A stretch of DNA of 27,184 bases from Anaerolineae bacterium (GTDB taxonomy: Bacteria > Chloroflexota > Anaerolineae > 4572-78 > J111): positions 1 to 27,184 of the forward strand of contig JAGRBY010000023.1 in the NCBI GenBank assembly GCA_020433835.1, given 5' to 3'. Under the pieces are notes generated by a model. It did no database searches. It was not told the origin of the DNA and saw nothing but the letters and a program-made list of their open reading frames with translations. This document shows, piece after piece, positions 14,676-22,986 of the stretch. How positions within the stretch are numbered: the stretch's first letter is position 1; the number at the start of each line of letters is the position of its first letter. The translations under genes and the position numbers were made by a program.

Positions 14676-16201
14676 TTATTCGTCGTAATTTCTTGCATTC
14701 GTTTAAAGTGAATACCGGCCTCGGCTTGAGCCTGCGTGTTTTGGTTGGATACGTGATGGTGGCAACTATTTCTTTGGCGCTAGCAAAAGTTGCGCCATTG
14801 GCCGCGCTACTTGTGGCAGGCGGGGGAAGTATCCTTTTGGGCTGGGAAATTTGTCGGGGTTTTGAAAGCTTGGCTCCAAGGCATTACGGCATTGGGCTTT
14901 CTTCGCACGCGGTTATGCGTTGGCATTGGATGACGGTAGCTGTTCTCTGCGTAAACTATGCCTGGTTTTTTGTAAAAGATGAACCGCCTGCGATAGGTAT
15001 TTTGCTATTAATAGGCATATTGGCCTGTCGATGGTGGTTTACAGGTCATCTGTTTCCCCTCACACCGCTGAATATTCCGGTGGCAGTACTATTGAGCGTG
15101 AGCTTACTATCCGGCACCGTTTTTTCGATGAACCCGGCCGCGACGTACCCCAAAGTATACGGCCTAATGTTTGGCGTGCTTTTCTTTTGTGAAGTTGTCT
15201 ATGGGCTGCAATATTCAAACAATTTGATCTTCTGGATTGTCGGTTTGGAGTTTGTGGGCTTGGGTGTTATTGGTCTGGGACTGCTTGGTGCAGACAGTTT
15301 TCCCAACGAACTGTTCGACTCATCGGTTTTGCTCCGGTATGTTCCTCGGTTACCCCTTAATTTGCCGCGCTCGGCGGGCGGGTTTCACCCTAATGGTCTG
15401 GCGGGCGTGATTATCTATTTGATTCCGATCTACGTGGTTGTGTTGACCGGAAATTTCTTTAGGGGGTTAAAGTATGGCCGTGTGTTGGTGGGGTTGACCG
15501 TTATAACCCTTAGCAGTTCCGTTTGCTTGCTGCTGCTCTCGCAATCGCGGGGGGCCTTATCGGCCACTTTCATTACGGGCATTACTCTGTTTTTGGCCCT
15601 AAAAGAGAAATATCGCTTGAGCCTGGCCTTTATTACCCTGTCGCTATTGGCCCTGGTAACCTTATACTTTTTTGGCTTTTACACCACGCTGGCCAAATTT
15701 TTGGCAGCAGAACAAAGTACCGCCGTCAATTTGGCCTCTTACACGGTACGACAATCATTTTGGCAACTGGGGCTGGAAATATGGCAAACATTCCCCCTAA
15801 CGGGTATTGGCATTGGAGCCTTTGATTTTGTTGTTTACAACTACTTTTTTGATCAATATCCCGACTGGATACTACAAGATGCCGGCGGTTGGTTTCCCCA
15901 CGTTCACAATGAACTTTTACAGATTGCCATAGACTTGGGGGTTTTGGGTTTTACAGCCTTTATAGCGATATTGGCCGGTGTTGTTAGAACTGCCTGGCAC
16001 ACCTTTTCGTTGACAGCAGATACATCCACCCGACATTTGATCCTTGGCTTGGCAGCGGGCTTGCTGGCTCATCAAATTTTTGGGTTTACAGATGTAGTTT
16101 ACCTGGGATCAAAACCCGGAGTGGTATTCTGGGTGATGATGGGCTTGGTGGCAGCACTCTATCGGCGAGAGCTTTCAAACCCGCTATCCGATAAAGATTG
16201 A
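14672..16201 (+). CDS. O-antigen polymerase/ligase family membrane protein (Wzy/WaaL-like), first copy
   Basis: The 509-residue protein has about twelve membrane segments with the Wzy_C (O-antigen ligase) pattern. GGFHPNGLAG is at 236-245, LLLSQSRGALSATF around 290 and PHVHNELLQIAIDLGVLGF at 409-427, in the large loop before the last helices. The Arg of SQSRGA and the His of HVHNE correspond to residues important in WaaL/Wzy ligases and polymerases, which transfer undecaprenyl-linked glycan to an acceptor on the outer face of the membrane. The ATGA overlap with the preceding glycosyltransferase shows translational coupling, and the next gene starts 7 bp downstream. Polymerase versus ligase cannot be told from sequence. 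A second member of the family lies further down the same cluster. Confidence 0.88.
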   Translation: MIIRRNFLHSFKVNTGLGLSLRVLVGYVMVATISLALAKVAPLAALLVAGGGSILLGWEICRGFESLAPRHYGIGLSSHAVMRWHWMTVAVLCVNYAWFFVKDEPPAIGILLLIGILACRWWFTGHLFPLTPLNIPVAVLLSVSLLSGTVFSMNPAATYPKVYGLMFGVLFFCEVVYGLQYSNNLIFWIVGLEFVGLGVIGLGLLGADSFPNELFDSSVLLRYVPRLPLNLPRSAGGFHPNGLAGVIIYLIPIYVVVLTGNFFRGLKYGRVLVGLTVITLSSSVCLLLLSQSRGALSATFITGITLFLALKEKYRLSLAFITLSLLALVTLYFFGFYTTLAKFLAAEQSTAVNLASYTVRQSFWQLGLEIWQTFPLTGIGIGAFDFVVYNYFFDQYPDWILQDAGGWFPHVHNELLQIAIDLGVLGFTAFIAILAGVVRTAWHTFSLTADTSTRHLILGLAAGLLAHQIFGFTDVVYLGSKPGVVFWVMMGLVAALYRRELSNPLSDKD

Positions 16202-16208
16202 CCCAGCC

Positions 16209-17435
16209 ATGATGATGTTTACTTTGGATATGATGCTACTGCTGGCGGCCGTCGCCCTGCTCATCCCCATCGGGGTACTTTTTATCGAGTGTGGTGCGGC
16301 TTTGCTGCCCCGCCTACCGGCCACCAGACAACAAATTATCGAACCACGGCCGAAGGTTGCCGTACTCATACCCGCCCATAATGAAGCGCCGGGTCTTAGG
16401 GCTACTTTAGAATCGCTGCTGCCTCAAATAACCAAACGTGACCAGGTGATTGTCGTTGCCGATAACTGTATCGATGACACCGCCTCGATTGCCCGAAACA
16501 TAGACGGGGTCACGGTTATCGAGCGCAACGACCCACATCGACAGGGAAAAGGTTACGCCCTTGATTTTGGCCTTAGTGTGCTTAAAACGGCACCGCCGGA
16601 CGTGGTGATTATGATTGATGCAGATTGTAAAGTGCATCCCAATACCATATATACCTTGAGCCGTAGGGCTGTAACATTGGGGCGTCCTGTTCAGGCTATC
16701 TATATATCGCAGCCACCACTCCGCCCCAAAACCAATGACCTTATTTCCGCACTGGCCTTTAAGGTTAAAAACCTGGTTCGTCCGCAGGGGTTGGCTCGAT
16801 TAGGATTGCCATGTCTGTTAACCGGCTCCGGCATGGCGTTCCCCTGGCGGGTAATTAGCAAGGCCGGTTTAGCTACCGGCGATATCACGGAAGATATGCG
16901 TCTGTCTGTTGAATTGGCCCTGGCCGGCCACCCGCCGGCTTTCTGTGCACAGGCCATGGTCACCAGTATTTTGCCGGCATCTATGCAAGCGGCCAAAAAT
17001 CAGCGAACGCGTTGGGAACACGGCCACTTAAAAACGGTGTTATCCGAGGGGCTACGGTTATTTACGGGCGCAATTAAACAGCGCAGCTTTTATTTGCTGG
17101 CTCTGTTGCTTGAACTTGCCGTGCCGCCCCTGGCGCTGTTGGTAACCGTCTGGGGAATTTTCACCGCAGTTACGGGTTTAGCAGCTGCTATGGGTGGTTC
17201 GCCGGTTCCATTGATGGTGCTGTGTTTTGCGGGCGTCTTGATGGTGGTAGCCATCGCCAGCGCCTGGGCCAAATATGGTCGAGATTTAATGCCGGTTACG
17301 GTTTTATTAAAGGTGCCGGCTTACATTCTTTGGAAAGTCCCAATCTACTTAATCTTTTTGGTTCGCGCTCAAAATCAATGGGTACGAACCCCGCGAGATA
17401 TCCCAATTGAGATCGACGACATGGAGGGCGTATGA
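16209..17435 (+). CDS. Membrane GT2 glycosyltransferase (processive/BcsA-like type)
   Basis: The 408-residue enzyme has an N-terminal membrane helix (about 8-33) and a GT-A catalytic domain. The domain runs from VAVLIPAHNEA (50-60) through VVADNCIDDT, the metal-binding MIDADC (Asp137, Asp139), TGSGMAF (205-211), ITEDM (Glu228-Asp229, catalytic base region) and NQRTRWEHG (QxxRW at 265-269). Two or three C-terminal membrane helices follow. This D, D, D, QxxRW set is that of family-2 enzymes of the cellulose/hyaluronan/poly-GlcNAc synthase type, although many such proteins in polysaccharide loci transfer only one sugar. It lies 7 bp after the first Wzy gene and overlaps the next gene by ATGA. 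UDP-sugar specificity is not predictable. Confidence 0.88.
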   Translation: MMMFTLDMMLLLAAVALLIPIGVLFIECGAALLPRLPATRQQIIEPRPKVAVLIPAHNEAPGLRATLESLLPQITKRDQVIVVADNCIDDTASIARNIDGVTVIERNDPHRQGKGYALDFGLSVLKTAPPDVVIMIDADCKVHPNTIYTLSRRAVTLGRPVQAIYISQPPLRPKTNDLISALAFKVKNLVRPQGLARLGLPCLLTGSGMAFPWRVISKAGLATGDITEDMRLSVELALAGHPPAFCAQAMVTSILPASMQAAKNQRTRWEHGHLKTVLSEGLRLFTGAIKQRSFYLLALLLELAVPPLALLVTVWGIFTAVTGLAAAMGGSPVPLMVLCFAGVLMVVAIASAWAKYGRDLMPVTVLLKVPAYILWKVPIYLIFLVRAQNQWVRTPRDIPIEIDDMEGV

Positions 17436-18313
17436 CAGTTCTATCTAACCACATTTACGAACAAATTTACGGAAAAAATCAGCTTTGGCCAACTCAAATA
17501 GAACCGCCTTATCAGTTGACGCCTGAATTTTTACCAACAATCTGGATCAGCGGAGCGCGGTTGCACACCATAACCGAGAATGAGTGTGTAACCATGATTC
17601 TGAATGAACTTGATGACAATCACGGGGGGGCCATTGTGACCATGAATTTGGATCACTTGCGCCGCTACAATATCGACCCTACCTACAAAGCCTTGTGTGA
17701 TGCCGCGACACTGATTGTACCCGATGGCATGCCCCTGGTATGGGCCAGCCGATTACAAGGCACACCGTTACCGGAGCGCGTTACCGGCTCCAATTTAATC
17801 TGGAGCCTTAGTGAGATGGCTGCGGCTAACAAAAAATCCATTTATTTACTGGGCGGTGCGCCCGGTACAATGGAGGCAACGGCCAGTGTATTACAGCAAC
17901 GTTATCCCGGCGTGCAAATTGCAGGGATGTACTGCCCCAAGTACGGGTTTGAAAACAATGATCAGGAAATCGAGCATTTAATAAAGCACCTTAAATCGAC
18001 CAGCCCGGATATCATCTTTGTGGCGTTAGGTTCGCCTAAGCAAGAAATGCTCATTAACCGGTTGCGCAACCATCTACCGGAATCGTGGTGGATAGGCGTT
18101 GGTATCAGTTTTAGTTTTGTAGGCGGAGACATTGCCCGTGCGCCTGTATGGATGCAGCAAGCGGGCTTGGAGTGGGCACACCGGTTGTGGCAAGAACCGG
18201 GCAGGCTGGCAAAACGGTATCTTGTCCATGGTATTCCTTTTGCCGGCAAGCTAATGGGCCAGGCGGCCATAAACCGCGTGACCCAAAAATTTGAGCACGG
18301 CTATCAATCCTAA
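17432..18313 (+). CDS. WecG/TagA/CpsF family glycosyltransferase (GT26)
   Basis: The 293-residue protein is a GT26 member. These enzymes add the second sugar (for example ManNAc or ManNAcA) to an undecaprenyl-diphosphate-linked first sugar. Motifs in order are VTMNLDHLRRY (69-79), LIVPDGMPLVW (94-104, with the conserved Asp98), ERVTGSNL (115-122), IYLLGGAPGT (137-146), FVALGSPKQE (186-195) and GGDIARAPVWMQQAGLEW followed by EPGRLAKRYL at the C-terminus. That C-terminal tail mediates membrane association in TagA. About 40 N-terminal residues precede the domain. Overlap with the previous gene is ATGA. Its presence implies a polyprenyl-diphosphate-linked precursor made by an initiating transferase encoded elsewhere. 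Confidence 0.92.
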   Translation: MTVLSNHIYEQIYGKNQLWPTQIEPPYQLTPEFLPTIWISGARLHTITENECVTMILNELDDNHGGAIVTMNLDHLRRYNIDPTYKALCDAATLIVPDGMPLVWASRLQGTPLPERVTGSNLIWSLSEMAAANKKSIYLLGGAPGTMEATASVLQQRYPGVQIAGMYCPKYGFENNDQEIEHLIKHLKSTSPDIIFVALGSPKQEMLINRLRNHLPESWWIGVGISFSFVGGDIARAPVWMQQAGLEWAHRLWQEPGRLAKRYLVHGIPFAGKLMGQAAINRVTQKFEHGYQS

Positions 18314-18324
18314 CCCGATGTAAA

Positions 18325-19824
18325 ATGAGCACTACAAATACAACCCTGGTCAAAAATTTTAGCGTGTTAATGGTTTCCCAATTCATTACCTGGGGGCTAA
18401 CTTTGCTATTAACCATTTATTTGCCACGTTACCTGGGCGCGGCTGCGGTTGGAAAATTATATCTGGCTACCGCTCTGTGGTCCGTTGTTGTGGTATTCAT
18501 TGGTTTTGGAATGGATACGCTGCTGATCAAGGAAATTGCTCGAGACCCGGCCAATATCAACAAGTATTTTTATACAACACTGGGGATACGCATTGTTTTG
18601 GGCGTTGTTGGGTTTAGCGCGGTTGCTTTATTCGTGTACCTGGCCGGGTACTCGCCGGATACCATTGCCGTGATTATTATTGTAGGTATTGCCCACCTAA
18701 TTTTTCAGTTGGGCGATACGTGCGGGGCCATGCTGCAAGGTCTGGAGCGGATGGAATTTATCTCGCTGGGTAATATTGTAAGCAAGTTCTTTACAATGGC
18801 AGTCAGTATAGGGCTGTTGTGGTTAGGGCAGGGCGTGGTGGTTATTGCTGCGGTTTCTATTGGAGCAGCGTTGATCTACCTCATGATTCCCTTATTGTCA
18901 TTGCATTATTTGCGGCCAATAACTCTCAACTTTGATTTCCGGCTGGCAAGTTGGCTGCTGAAAAACAGTGTCTCTTATTTTTTTATGGCTATGGTGGCCA
19001 TCGCCTATCGCCAAATAGATATAATTGTCATCTCTTTATTGGTCAATGAGCAGGTTGTTGGCTGGTATGGTGTAGTCGACCATTTATCCGGCACGTTGGT
19101 TTTTACAGCCGTTATCTTTGTAACAACGGTGTTTCCGGCCCTGTCACGGATGTATAGGCATAATGCTGATGCGTTACCGCAAACCATGCAAAAGAGCTTT
19201 CACCTACTTTCTCTCTTTAGTGTACCGATTGGTTTGGGCATTTTTATGGTGGCCGAACCCTTTGTAAAGCTACTGTTTGGCGAGGCGTTTGCCAACAGCG
19301 GGCCTGTTATGGCTGTGATGGGATTTGTGTTAATTTTTACCAATCAAAACATTCTTTTGGGACACTTCTTGATCTCAACCGATAATCAAAACCGATTAAC
19401 TATCATCATGGTTATGGCCATGGTAACCACCATTCTGCTGGATCTATTTCTCATTCCATGGTGTCAAGCCGTATTTGATAACGGGGCCATTGGCGGGGTT
19501 TTGGCGTATGTCATCACCGAAATCGGCATTTTTGTAAGTATGGTCTTTATCCTGAGAAAAGCGCTTGTTAGCAAAAATAGCGTGTGGCTTTTTCTCAAGG
19601 TTTTTTTGGCCGGTTTTGTGATGGTGATCTCAGCCTGGTGGGCCAGAAATATGTTCATTGCTATACCGATAGTCATTAGCATGGGCGTGTACTTAGCCTT
19701 AATTGCCGGACTTCGGCTTTTACCGCCTGAAGATTGGCATACGCTAAAACTTCTTATCAGGCAGCTCTACGCGCGGCTAAGAGGATACAGGCTGCAACAC
19801 CTGGGTGCACCTGGCAAGGGTTAG
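18325..19824 (+). CDS. Wzx-like polysaccharide flippase (MOP superfamily)
   Basis: The 499-residue protein has the repeated membrane-helix pattern of polysaccharide-biosynthesis flippases. It starts with NFSVLMVSQFITWGLTLLLTIYLPRYLGAAAVGKLYLATALW, the classic first two helices, followed by GFGMDTLLIKEIARD. About fourteen helices follow. It should move the lipid-linked repeat unit from the cytoplasmic to the outer face of the membrane, between the glycosyltransferases and the Wzy polymerase. It starts 11 bp after the WecG-like gene, so is probably in the same transcript. A short soluble tail rich in Arg/Leu (about 470-499) ends the protein. There is no strong Shine-Dalgarno. Confidence 0.9.
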   Translation: MSTTNTTLVKNFSVLMVSQFITWGLTLLLTIYLPRYLGAAAVGKLYLATALWSVVVVFIGFGMDTLLIKEIARDPANINKYFYTTLGIRIVLGVVGFSAVALFVYLAGYSPDTIAVIIIVGIAHLIFQLGDTCGAMLQGLERMEFISLGNIVSKFFTMAVSIGLLWLGQGVVVIAAVSIGAALIYLMIPLLSLHYLRPITLNFDFRLASWLLKNSVSYFFMAMVAIAYRQIDIIVISLLVNEQVVGWYGVVDHLSGTLVFTAVIFVTTVFPALSRMYRHNADALPQTMQKSFHLLSLFSVPIGLGIFMVAEPFVKLLFGEAFANSGPVMAVMGFVLIFTNQNILLGHFLISTDNQNRLTIIMVMAMVTTILLDLFLIPWCQAVFDNGAIGGVLAYVITEIGIFVSMVFILRKALVSKNSVWLFLKVFLAGFVMVISAWWARNMFIAIPIVISMGVYLALIAGLRLLPPEDWHTLKLLIRQLYARLRGYRLQHLGAPGKG

Positions 19825-19879
19825 ATAGCAGCGCGGCGTAGCATCCGTTTTTATCCGTGAAAAGAGATTAGGACAAGCT

Positions 19880-20668
19880 GTGGCAAGACTCAAGGAATAT
19901 ATCATTCATCAACTTATAGGGACACCTCTGGAAACCCCTGCAATGCGATTACGCGAATTTGCACAACTTCCGGAACGCAGGAAACATCCTGAATTTCACG
20001 AACTCTACATCGAGTCTGATCGCGCTAAATTAGCGATGAGCAGGATTATCACGTCATCGATGAATTGCATTGACATTGGCGCGCATCTAGGCTCGGTGCT
20101 CAATCTCATCAACAGATTATCACCCCACGGGCAACATTTTGCGGTTGAACCCATCCCCTACAAATACAAGTGGTTGAAGCAAAAATACCCAAACGTTAAA
20201 ATTCTGCAAATAGCCCTGGGTGACACAGCAGGAGAAGCCGAGTTTTTCTTCCAGCCACAGCAATCCGGGTTTAGCGGATTGCGTCCTCACTGTGTCGGAG
20301 ACGCGGCCGATAGTGTTGAGATTTTCAAGACAAAGATCGCCAAACTCGATGAAGTTATTCCGCCTCATCTCCCGATAGGATTTATGAAAATCGATGTAGA
20401 AGGCGGGGAACTGGCCGTACTCAAAGGCAGCGAGCGTATTATGCGGCATGATAAGCCCATTATTCTTTTTGAATGTACGCAAACCGGCCTCGAAGCGCAT
20501 GATGTGACCTTATCCGAGGTTTACACGTTCTTCGAGGCGCATCGTTATTCAATATTTTTGATTAAGGACTGGTTGTCACAGAGATCGGCGTTGAGTTTCG
20601 CCCAATTTGAAAAGTCCATGGAACATCCGGCCCAGGCCTTTAATTTTCTGGCGGTTCCTCAAGAATAG
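19880..20668 (+). CDS. FkbM family methyltransferase
   Basis: The 262-residue protein starts at a GTG preceded by AGGA at a good distance. It has the FkbM SAM-binding core: NCIDIGAHLGS (62-72), FAVEPIP (87-93), IALGDTAGEAEF (111-122) and FMKIDVEGGELAVLKGSE (168-185). It ends with FNFLAVP, common at the C-terminus of the family. FkbM-type enzymes O-methylate sugars or polyketides, and many are found in polysaccharide clusters where they methylate sugar hydroxyls and so may cap or modify the glycan. The 55-bp gap from the flippase gene and 70-bp gap to the next gene are larger than elsewhere, so an internal promoter is possible. Position and sugar unknown. Confidence 0.9.
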   Translation: MARLKEYIIHQLIGTPLETPAMRLREFAQLPERRKHPEFHELYIESDRAKLAMSRIITSSMNCIDIGAHLGSVLNLINRLSPHGQHFAVEPIPYKYKWLKQKYPNVKILQIALGDTAGEAEFFFQPQQSGFSGLRPHCVGDAADSVEIFKTKIAKLDEVIPPHLPIGFMKIDVEGGELAVLKGSERIMRHDKPIILFECTQTGLEAHDVTLSEVYTFFEAHRYSIFLIKDWLSQRSALSFAQFEKSMEHPAQAFNFLAVPQE

Positions 20669-20738
20669 GTAAAAAACCTACCAAAGCCATAAAGAACGTT
20701 TCCATCAGAGTAAGCGTTAGCAACACAGGACATTTTAT

Positions 20739-22580
20739 ATGCATTTGTTCGTACTTTTTTTAGTTCTTTGTTTTATAGCCGGCACACTAATCAAAAATAA
20801 AAATTCAATGTGGCGTAATCTGTTTATATTGAGCCTGGGTATGCTGTTGGCAGGGGCCTATTATTTCGGAGGCCAGCTAGACCTACCCAAACTTTCTATT
20901 CCAACCCTAAGCAGTAACGCTGCCGCCGCCGTAGAAGATATTTCGATGGCGGATAACGCAAATTTCGACAACCAGGATATCGATACATCCATTACCATTG
21001 ACACCAATACGGATGTTATGGTATTAGATGAGTCAGACTCGAATGATTCTCCAACCCATACAGAGACAACGGAATCAAAAGGGTTTACTTTTGCTCTTCA
21101 AGAGGCGAAGCAAGTTGTAAAAGAAATAATTAGCCAGCTGACCGCACCCACGATAACATCGAAACCTTTTCAAATTGTGGGGTGGTTCATTTACTTTGTG
21201 GGTTTGGTTGCTATTGTGTATCGCCCTCGTTATGGCATCTATTTGATTATCTTACTGGCTTTGGCCGGCGATTCCGTTCTAAGTCCGTGGTATCCATTTG
21301 TAAAGGGTTTCTCCAGCCGTGAGTCGCTGTTTTTTGTAAACGATTCTTTGATCATCAGCCCCGTCGAAACGTATATCATCGTAACTTTTGTTTCCTGGTT
21401 TGGCCGACAGTTCAAGAACCTTCGATTTAACGTTTATATGGGCCCCTTATTTTGGCCGGCCATGGTGTTTCTTGGCTTTGTGGTATTTGGGTTGATCTAT
21501 GGTATTGCGACCGGAGGAAGCATAAACGTTGCGCTCTGGGAAGCGCGAGCCATCTTTTATCTGGTCGCGATGTTGGTTTTAACCGGCAATATTCTCGAAA
21601 CGCCCAAACAAATGAGTACCCTTTTATGGGTTGCTATGGCAGCGCTATGTCTTGAGGGTTTTGCGGCCACGCTATACTATTTCTTGGTATTGAACCGTGA
21701 TTTGAGCCAGTTACAAAGCACCAACGAGCATTCTGCGGCTATCCATTTGAATACGCTATTCGTACTTATTGTGGCGGTATGGCTATTCCGGGCTTCTCTA
21801 ACCAAACGGATAATTCTGCCCATGATGGTGCCATTTGTTATGTTTGGGTATATTGCGATGCAGCGCCGCGCAGCATTTTTGTCGCTAGCCATTGTAATGG
21901 TCTTAATGACCATTATTCTATATCAAGAAAGACGCCGTCTCTTTTGGCGATTGGCACCGATTATGATAGTGTTGGGCATGATATATGTAGTCGGCTTTTG
22001 GAACAGCAGCAGTTCGCTGGCGTTGCCGGTTCAGGCGGTCAAATCGGTGATTGCTTCAAATCAGGCCGGTAATGAAGATCAACTCTCTAATGACTACCGA
22101 TTGCTTGAAAATCAGAATATAAGCTACACTATTCATCAGCACCCGTTAACGGGTGTGGGTTTTGGTCAAAAATTTTATATTATTGCCCCTATGCCCGATA
22201 TTAGCTGGTTTGAATGGTGGGAATACATTACCCATAATTCAATTGCTTGGATTTGGATGAAAACCGGTCTAGCCGGTTTTCTGGCAATGGTTTTTTTGGT
22301 GGGCGTAACGGTTGTGGTTGGGACGCAAACCTTGTTTCTGCTGACGACGCCAGACACAAAGGCTATCGCCTTAACCGCCACCTTATTTGTAATCATGCAT
22401 TTTGTCTTTGCCTATGCGGATATGTCCTGGGATAGCCAGAGTATGATTTATCTTGGCGTTATGATGGGCTTGCTTAACGGCCTGAATAGGTTGGTTGGCA
22501 GTTTGGAGCCGCAGCCCCATAAGCAGCCGGCACGCAGCCTGATATTGAATCTAAGAAACTGGCCACGATTAACTTTTTAG
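20739..22580 (+). CDS. O-antigen polymerase/ligase family membrane protein, second copy with acidic insert
   Basis: This 613-residue protein is longer than the first Wzy-like protein. Two N-terminal helices (2-17, 25-44) are followed by a soluble, acidic, Ser/Thr/Asp/Asn-rich stretch at about 60-114 (contains NFDNQDIDTSITIDTNTD) and an amphipathic helix. From about 143 on there are ten or more membrane helices. The Wzy_C signature appears near residue 470 as HQHPLTGVGFGQKF and near 499 as HNSIAWIWMKTGLAGF. AGGA lies 8 nt before the ATG. With two such proteins in the cluster, one may polymerise and the other ligate the glycan to an acceptor, or each may serve a different polymer. The N-terminal acidic insert is unusual for the family and its role is unknown. 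Confidence 0.85.
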   Translation: MHLFVLFLVLCFIAGTLIKNKNSMWRNLFILSLGMLLAGAYYFGGQLDLPKLSIPTLSSNAAAAVEDISMADNANFDNQDIDTSITIDTNTDVMVLDESDSNDSPTHTETTESKGFTFALQEAKQVVKEIISQLTAPTITSKPFQIVGWFIYFVGLVAIVYRPRYGIYLIILLALAGDSVLSPWYPFVKGFSSRESLFFVNDSLIISPVETYIIVTFVSWFGRQFKNLRFNVYMGPLFWPAMVFLGFVVFGLIYGIATGGSINVALWEARAIFYLVAMLVLTGNILETPKQMSTLLWVAMAALCLEGFAATLYYFLVLNRDLSQLQSTNEHSAAIHLNTLFVLIVAVWLFRASLTKRIILPMMVPFVMFGYIAMQRRAAFLSLAIVMVLMTIILYQERRRLFWRLAPIMIVLGMIYVVGFWNSSSSLALPVQAVKSVIASNQAGNEDQLSNDYRLLENQNISYTIHQHPLTGVGFGQKFYIIAPMPDISWFEWWEYITHNSIAWIWMKTGLAGFLAMVFLVGVTVVVGTQTLFLLTTPDTKAIALTATLFVIMHFVFAYADMSWDSQSMIYLGVMMGLLNGLNRLVGSLEPQPHKQPARSLILNLRNWPRLTF

Positions 22581-22584
22581 TTTG

Positions 22585-22627
22585 GGAGATTAGAGACTGG
22601 TAATTAGAGACTAAATAATCTCCAATC
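22585..22627. repeat. Heptanucleotide-periodic repeat with terminal inverted ends
   Basis: The sequence reads in sevens as GAGATTA, GAGACTG, GTAATTA, GAGACTA, AATAATC, TCCAATC, with ATTAGAGACT repeated 14 bp apart (22589-22598, 22603-22612). The ends GGAGATT and AATCTCC can pair. It starts 5 bp after the second Wzy stop codon. Similar heptamer arrays occur in cyanobacterial and Chloroflexota spacers. Confidence 0.65.
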
Positions 22628-22633
22628 CCTAGA

Positions 22634-22762
22634 GTCATTGTATTACCGGGCGTTACCATCGGTGCCGGCAGCGTGGTGGGTGCCGGCGGGGTTGTCACGC
22701 GTAATATTCCGCCTTGTTCTTTAGCTGTGGGTGTACCGGCCAAGGTTATCAAAAATCTGTAG
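22634..22762 (+). pseudogene. C-terminal relic of a hexapeptide-repeat O-acetyltransferase
   Basis: Reading from 22634 gives 42 residues to a TAG. They contain [19 protein letters not shown] and then [18 protein letters not shown]. This is the typical last coils and tail of left-handed beta-helix acetyltransferases of the maltose-acetyltransferase/WbbJ type. The frame has a stop six codons upstream of the relic, no start and no Shine-Dalgarno, so only the 3' end of a once complete gene survives. Similarity to the acyltransferase end of the next gene is only partial (GVPAKVIK versus GVPAKIIK, with different preceding residues), so it is not simply a duplicated end of that gene. Acetylation of a sugar in the same polysaccharide is the likely ancestral role. 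Confidence 0.8.
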
Positions 22763-22794
22763 TAACACCTCAACCAATCGATGTCAACATAAGT

Positions 22795-22896
22795 AGGCTG
22801 AGGCTAAGCAAGCAAATTTAGGGTGAGCCGCCACACGCTCAAGAAATCGGCGCGTTTTCTTGGCTTTTTTCTTAGCCTTCGCCTTAGCCTCAGCCT
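22795..22896. repeat. Inverted repeat of hexamer-type sequence
   Basis: AGGCTGAGGCTAAG (22795-22808) is exactly complementary to CTTAGCCTCAGCCT (22883-22896). The right arm belongs to a hexamer array from 22871: CTTAGC, CTTCGC, CTTAGC, CTCAGC, CTG. The arms enclose 74 bp, including the T-tract hairpin. Confidence 0.75.
22840..22870 (+). terminator. Possible intrinsic terminator
   Basis: CAAGAAA (22840-22846) pairs with TTTCTTG (22856-22862) and is followed by GC and a run of six T. The stem is short and AT-rich, so strength is doubtful. If real, it would separate the first seven plus-strand genes of the cluster from the last three. Confidence 0.4.
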
Positions 22897-22986
22897 GATT
22901 TACGCCAAGTAGTCTTGCGACTGAGTAGTTACAAATTGTAAACACTTACAAGCGGCGGTTGCCTGCATTTCCATCTGATAAAATCT

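Larger units (their letters stand above)
22581..22986. other. Spacer with heptad repeats, gene relic and hexamer inverted repeats
   Basis: This 406-bp interruption of the polysaccharide cluster holds a heptanucleotide array (22585-22627), an acetyltransferase 3' remnant (22634-22762), a long inverted repeat of hexamer-type sequence (22795-22896) and a terminator-like hairpin (22840-22870). It looks like an insertion/deletion scar. A promoter for the downstream genes is not recognisable. Confidence 0.7.
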
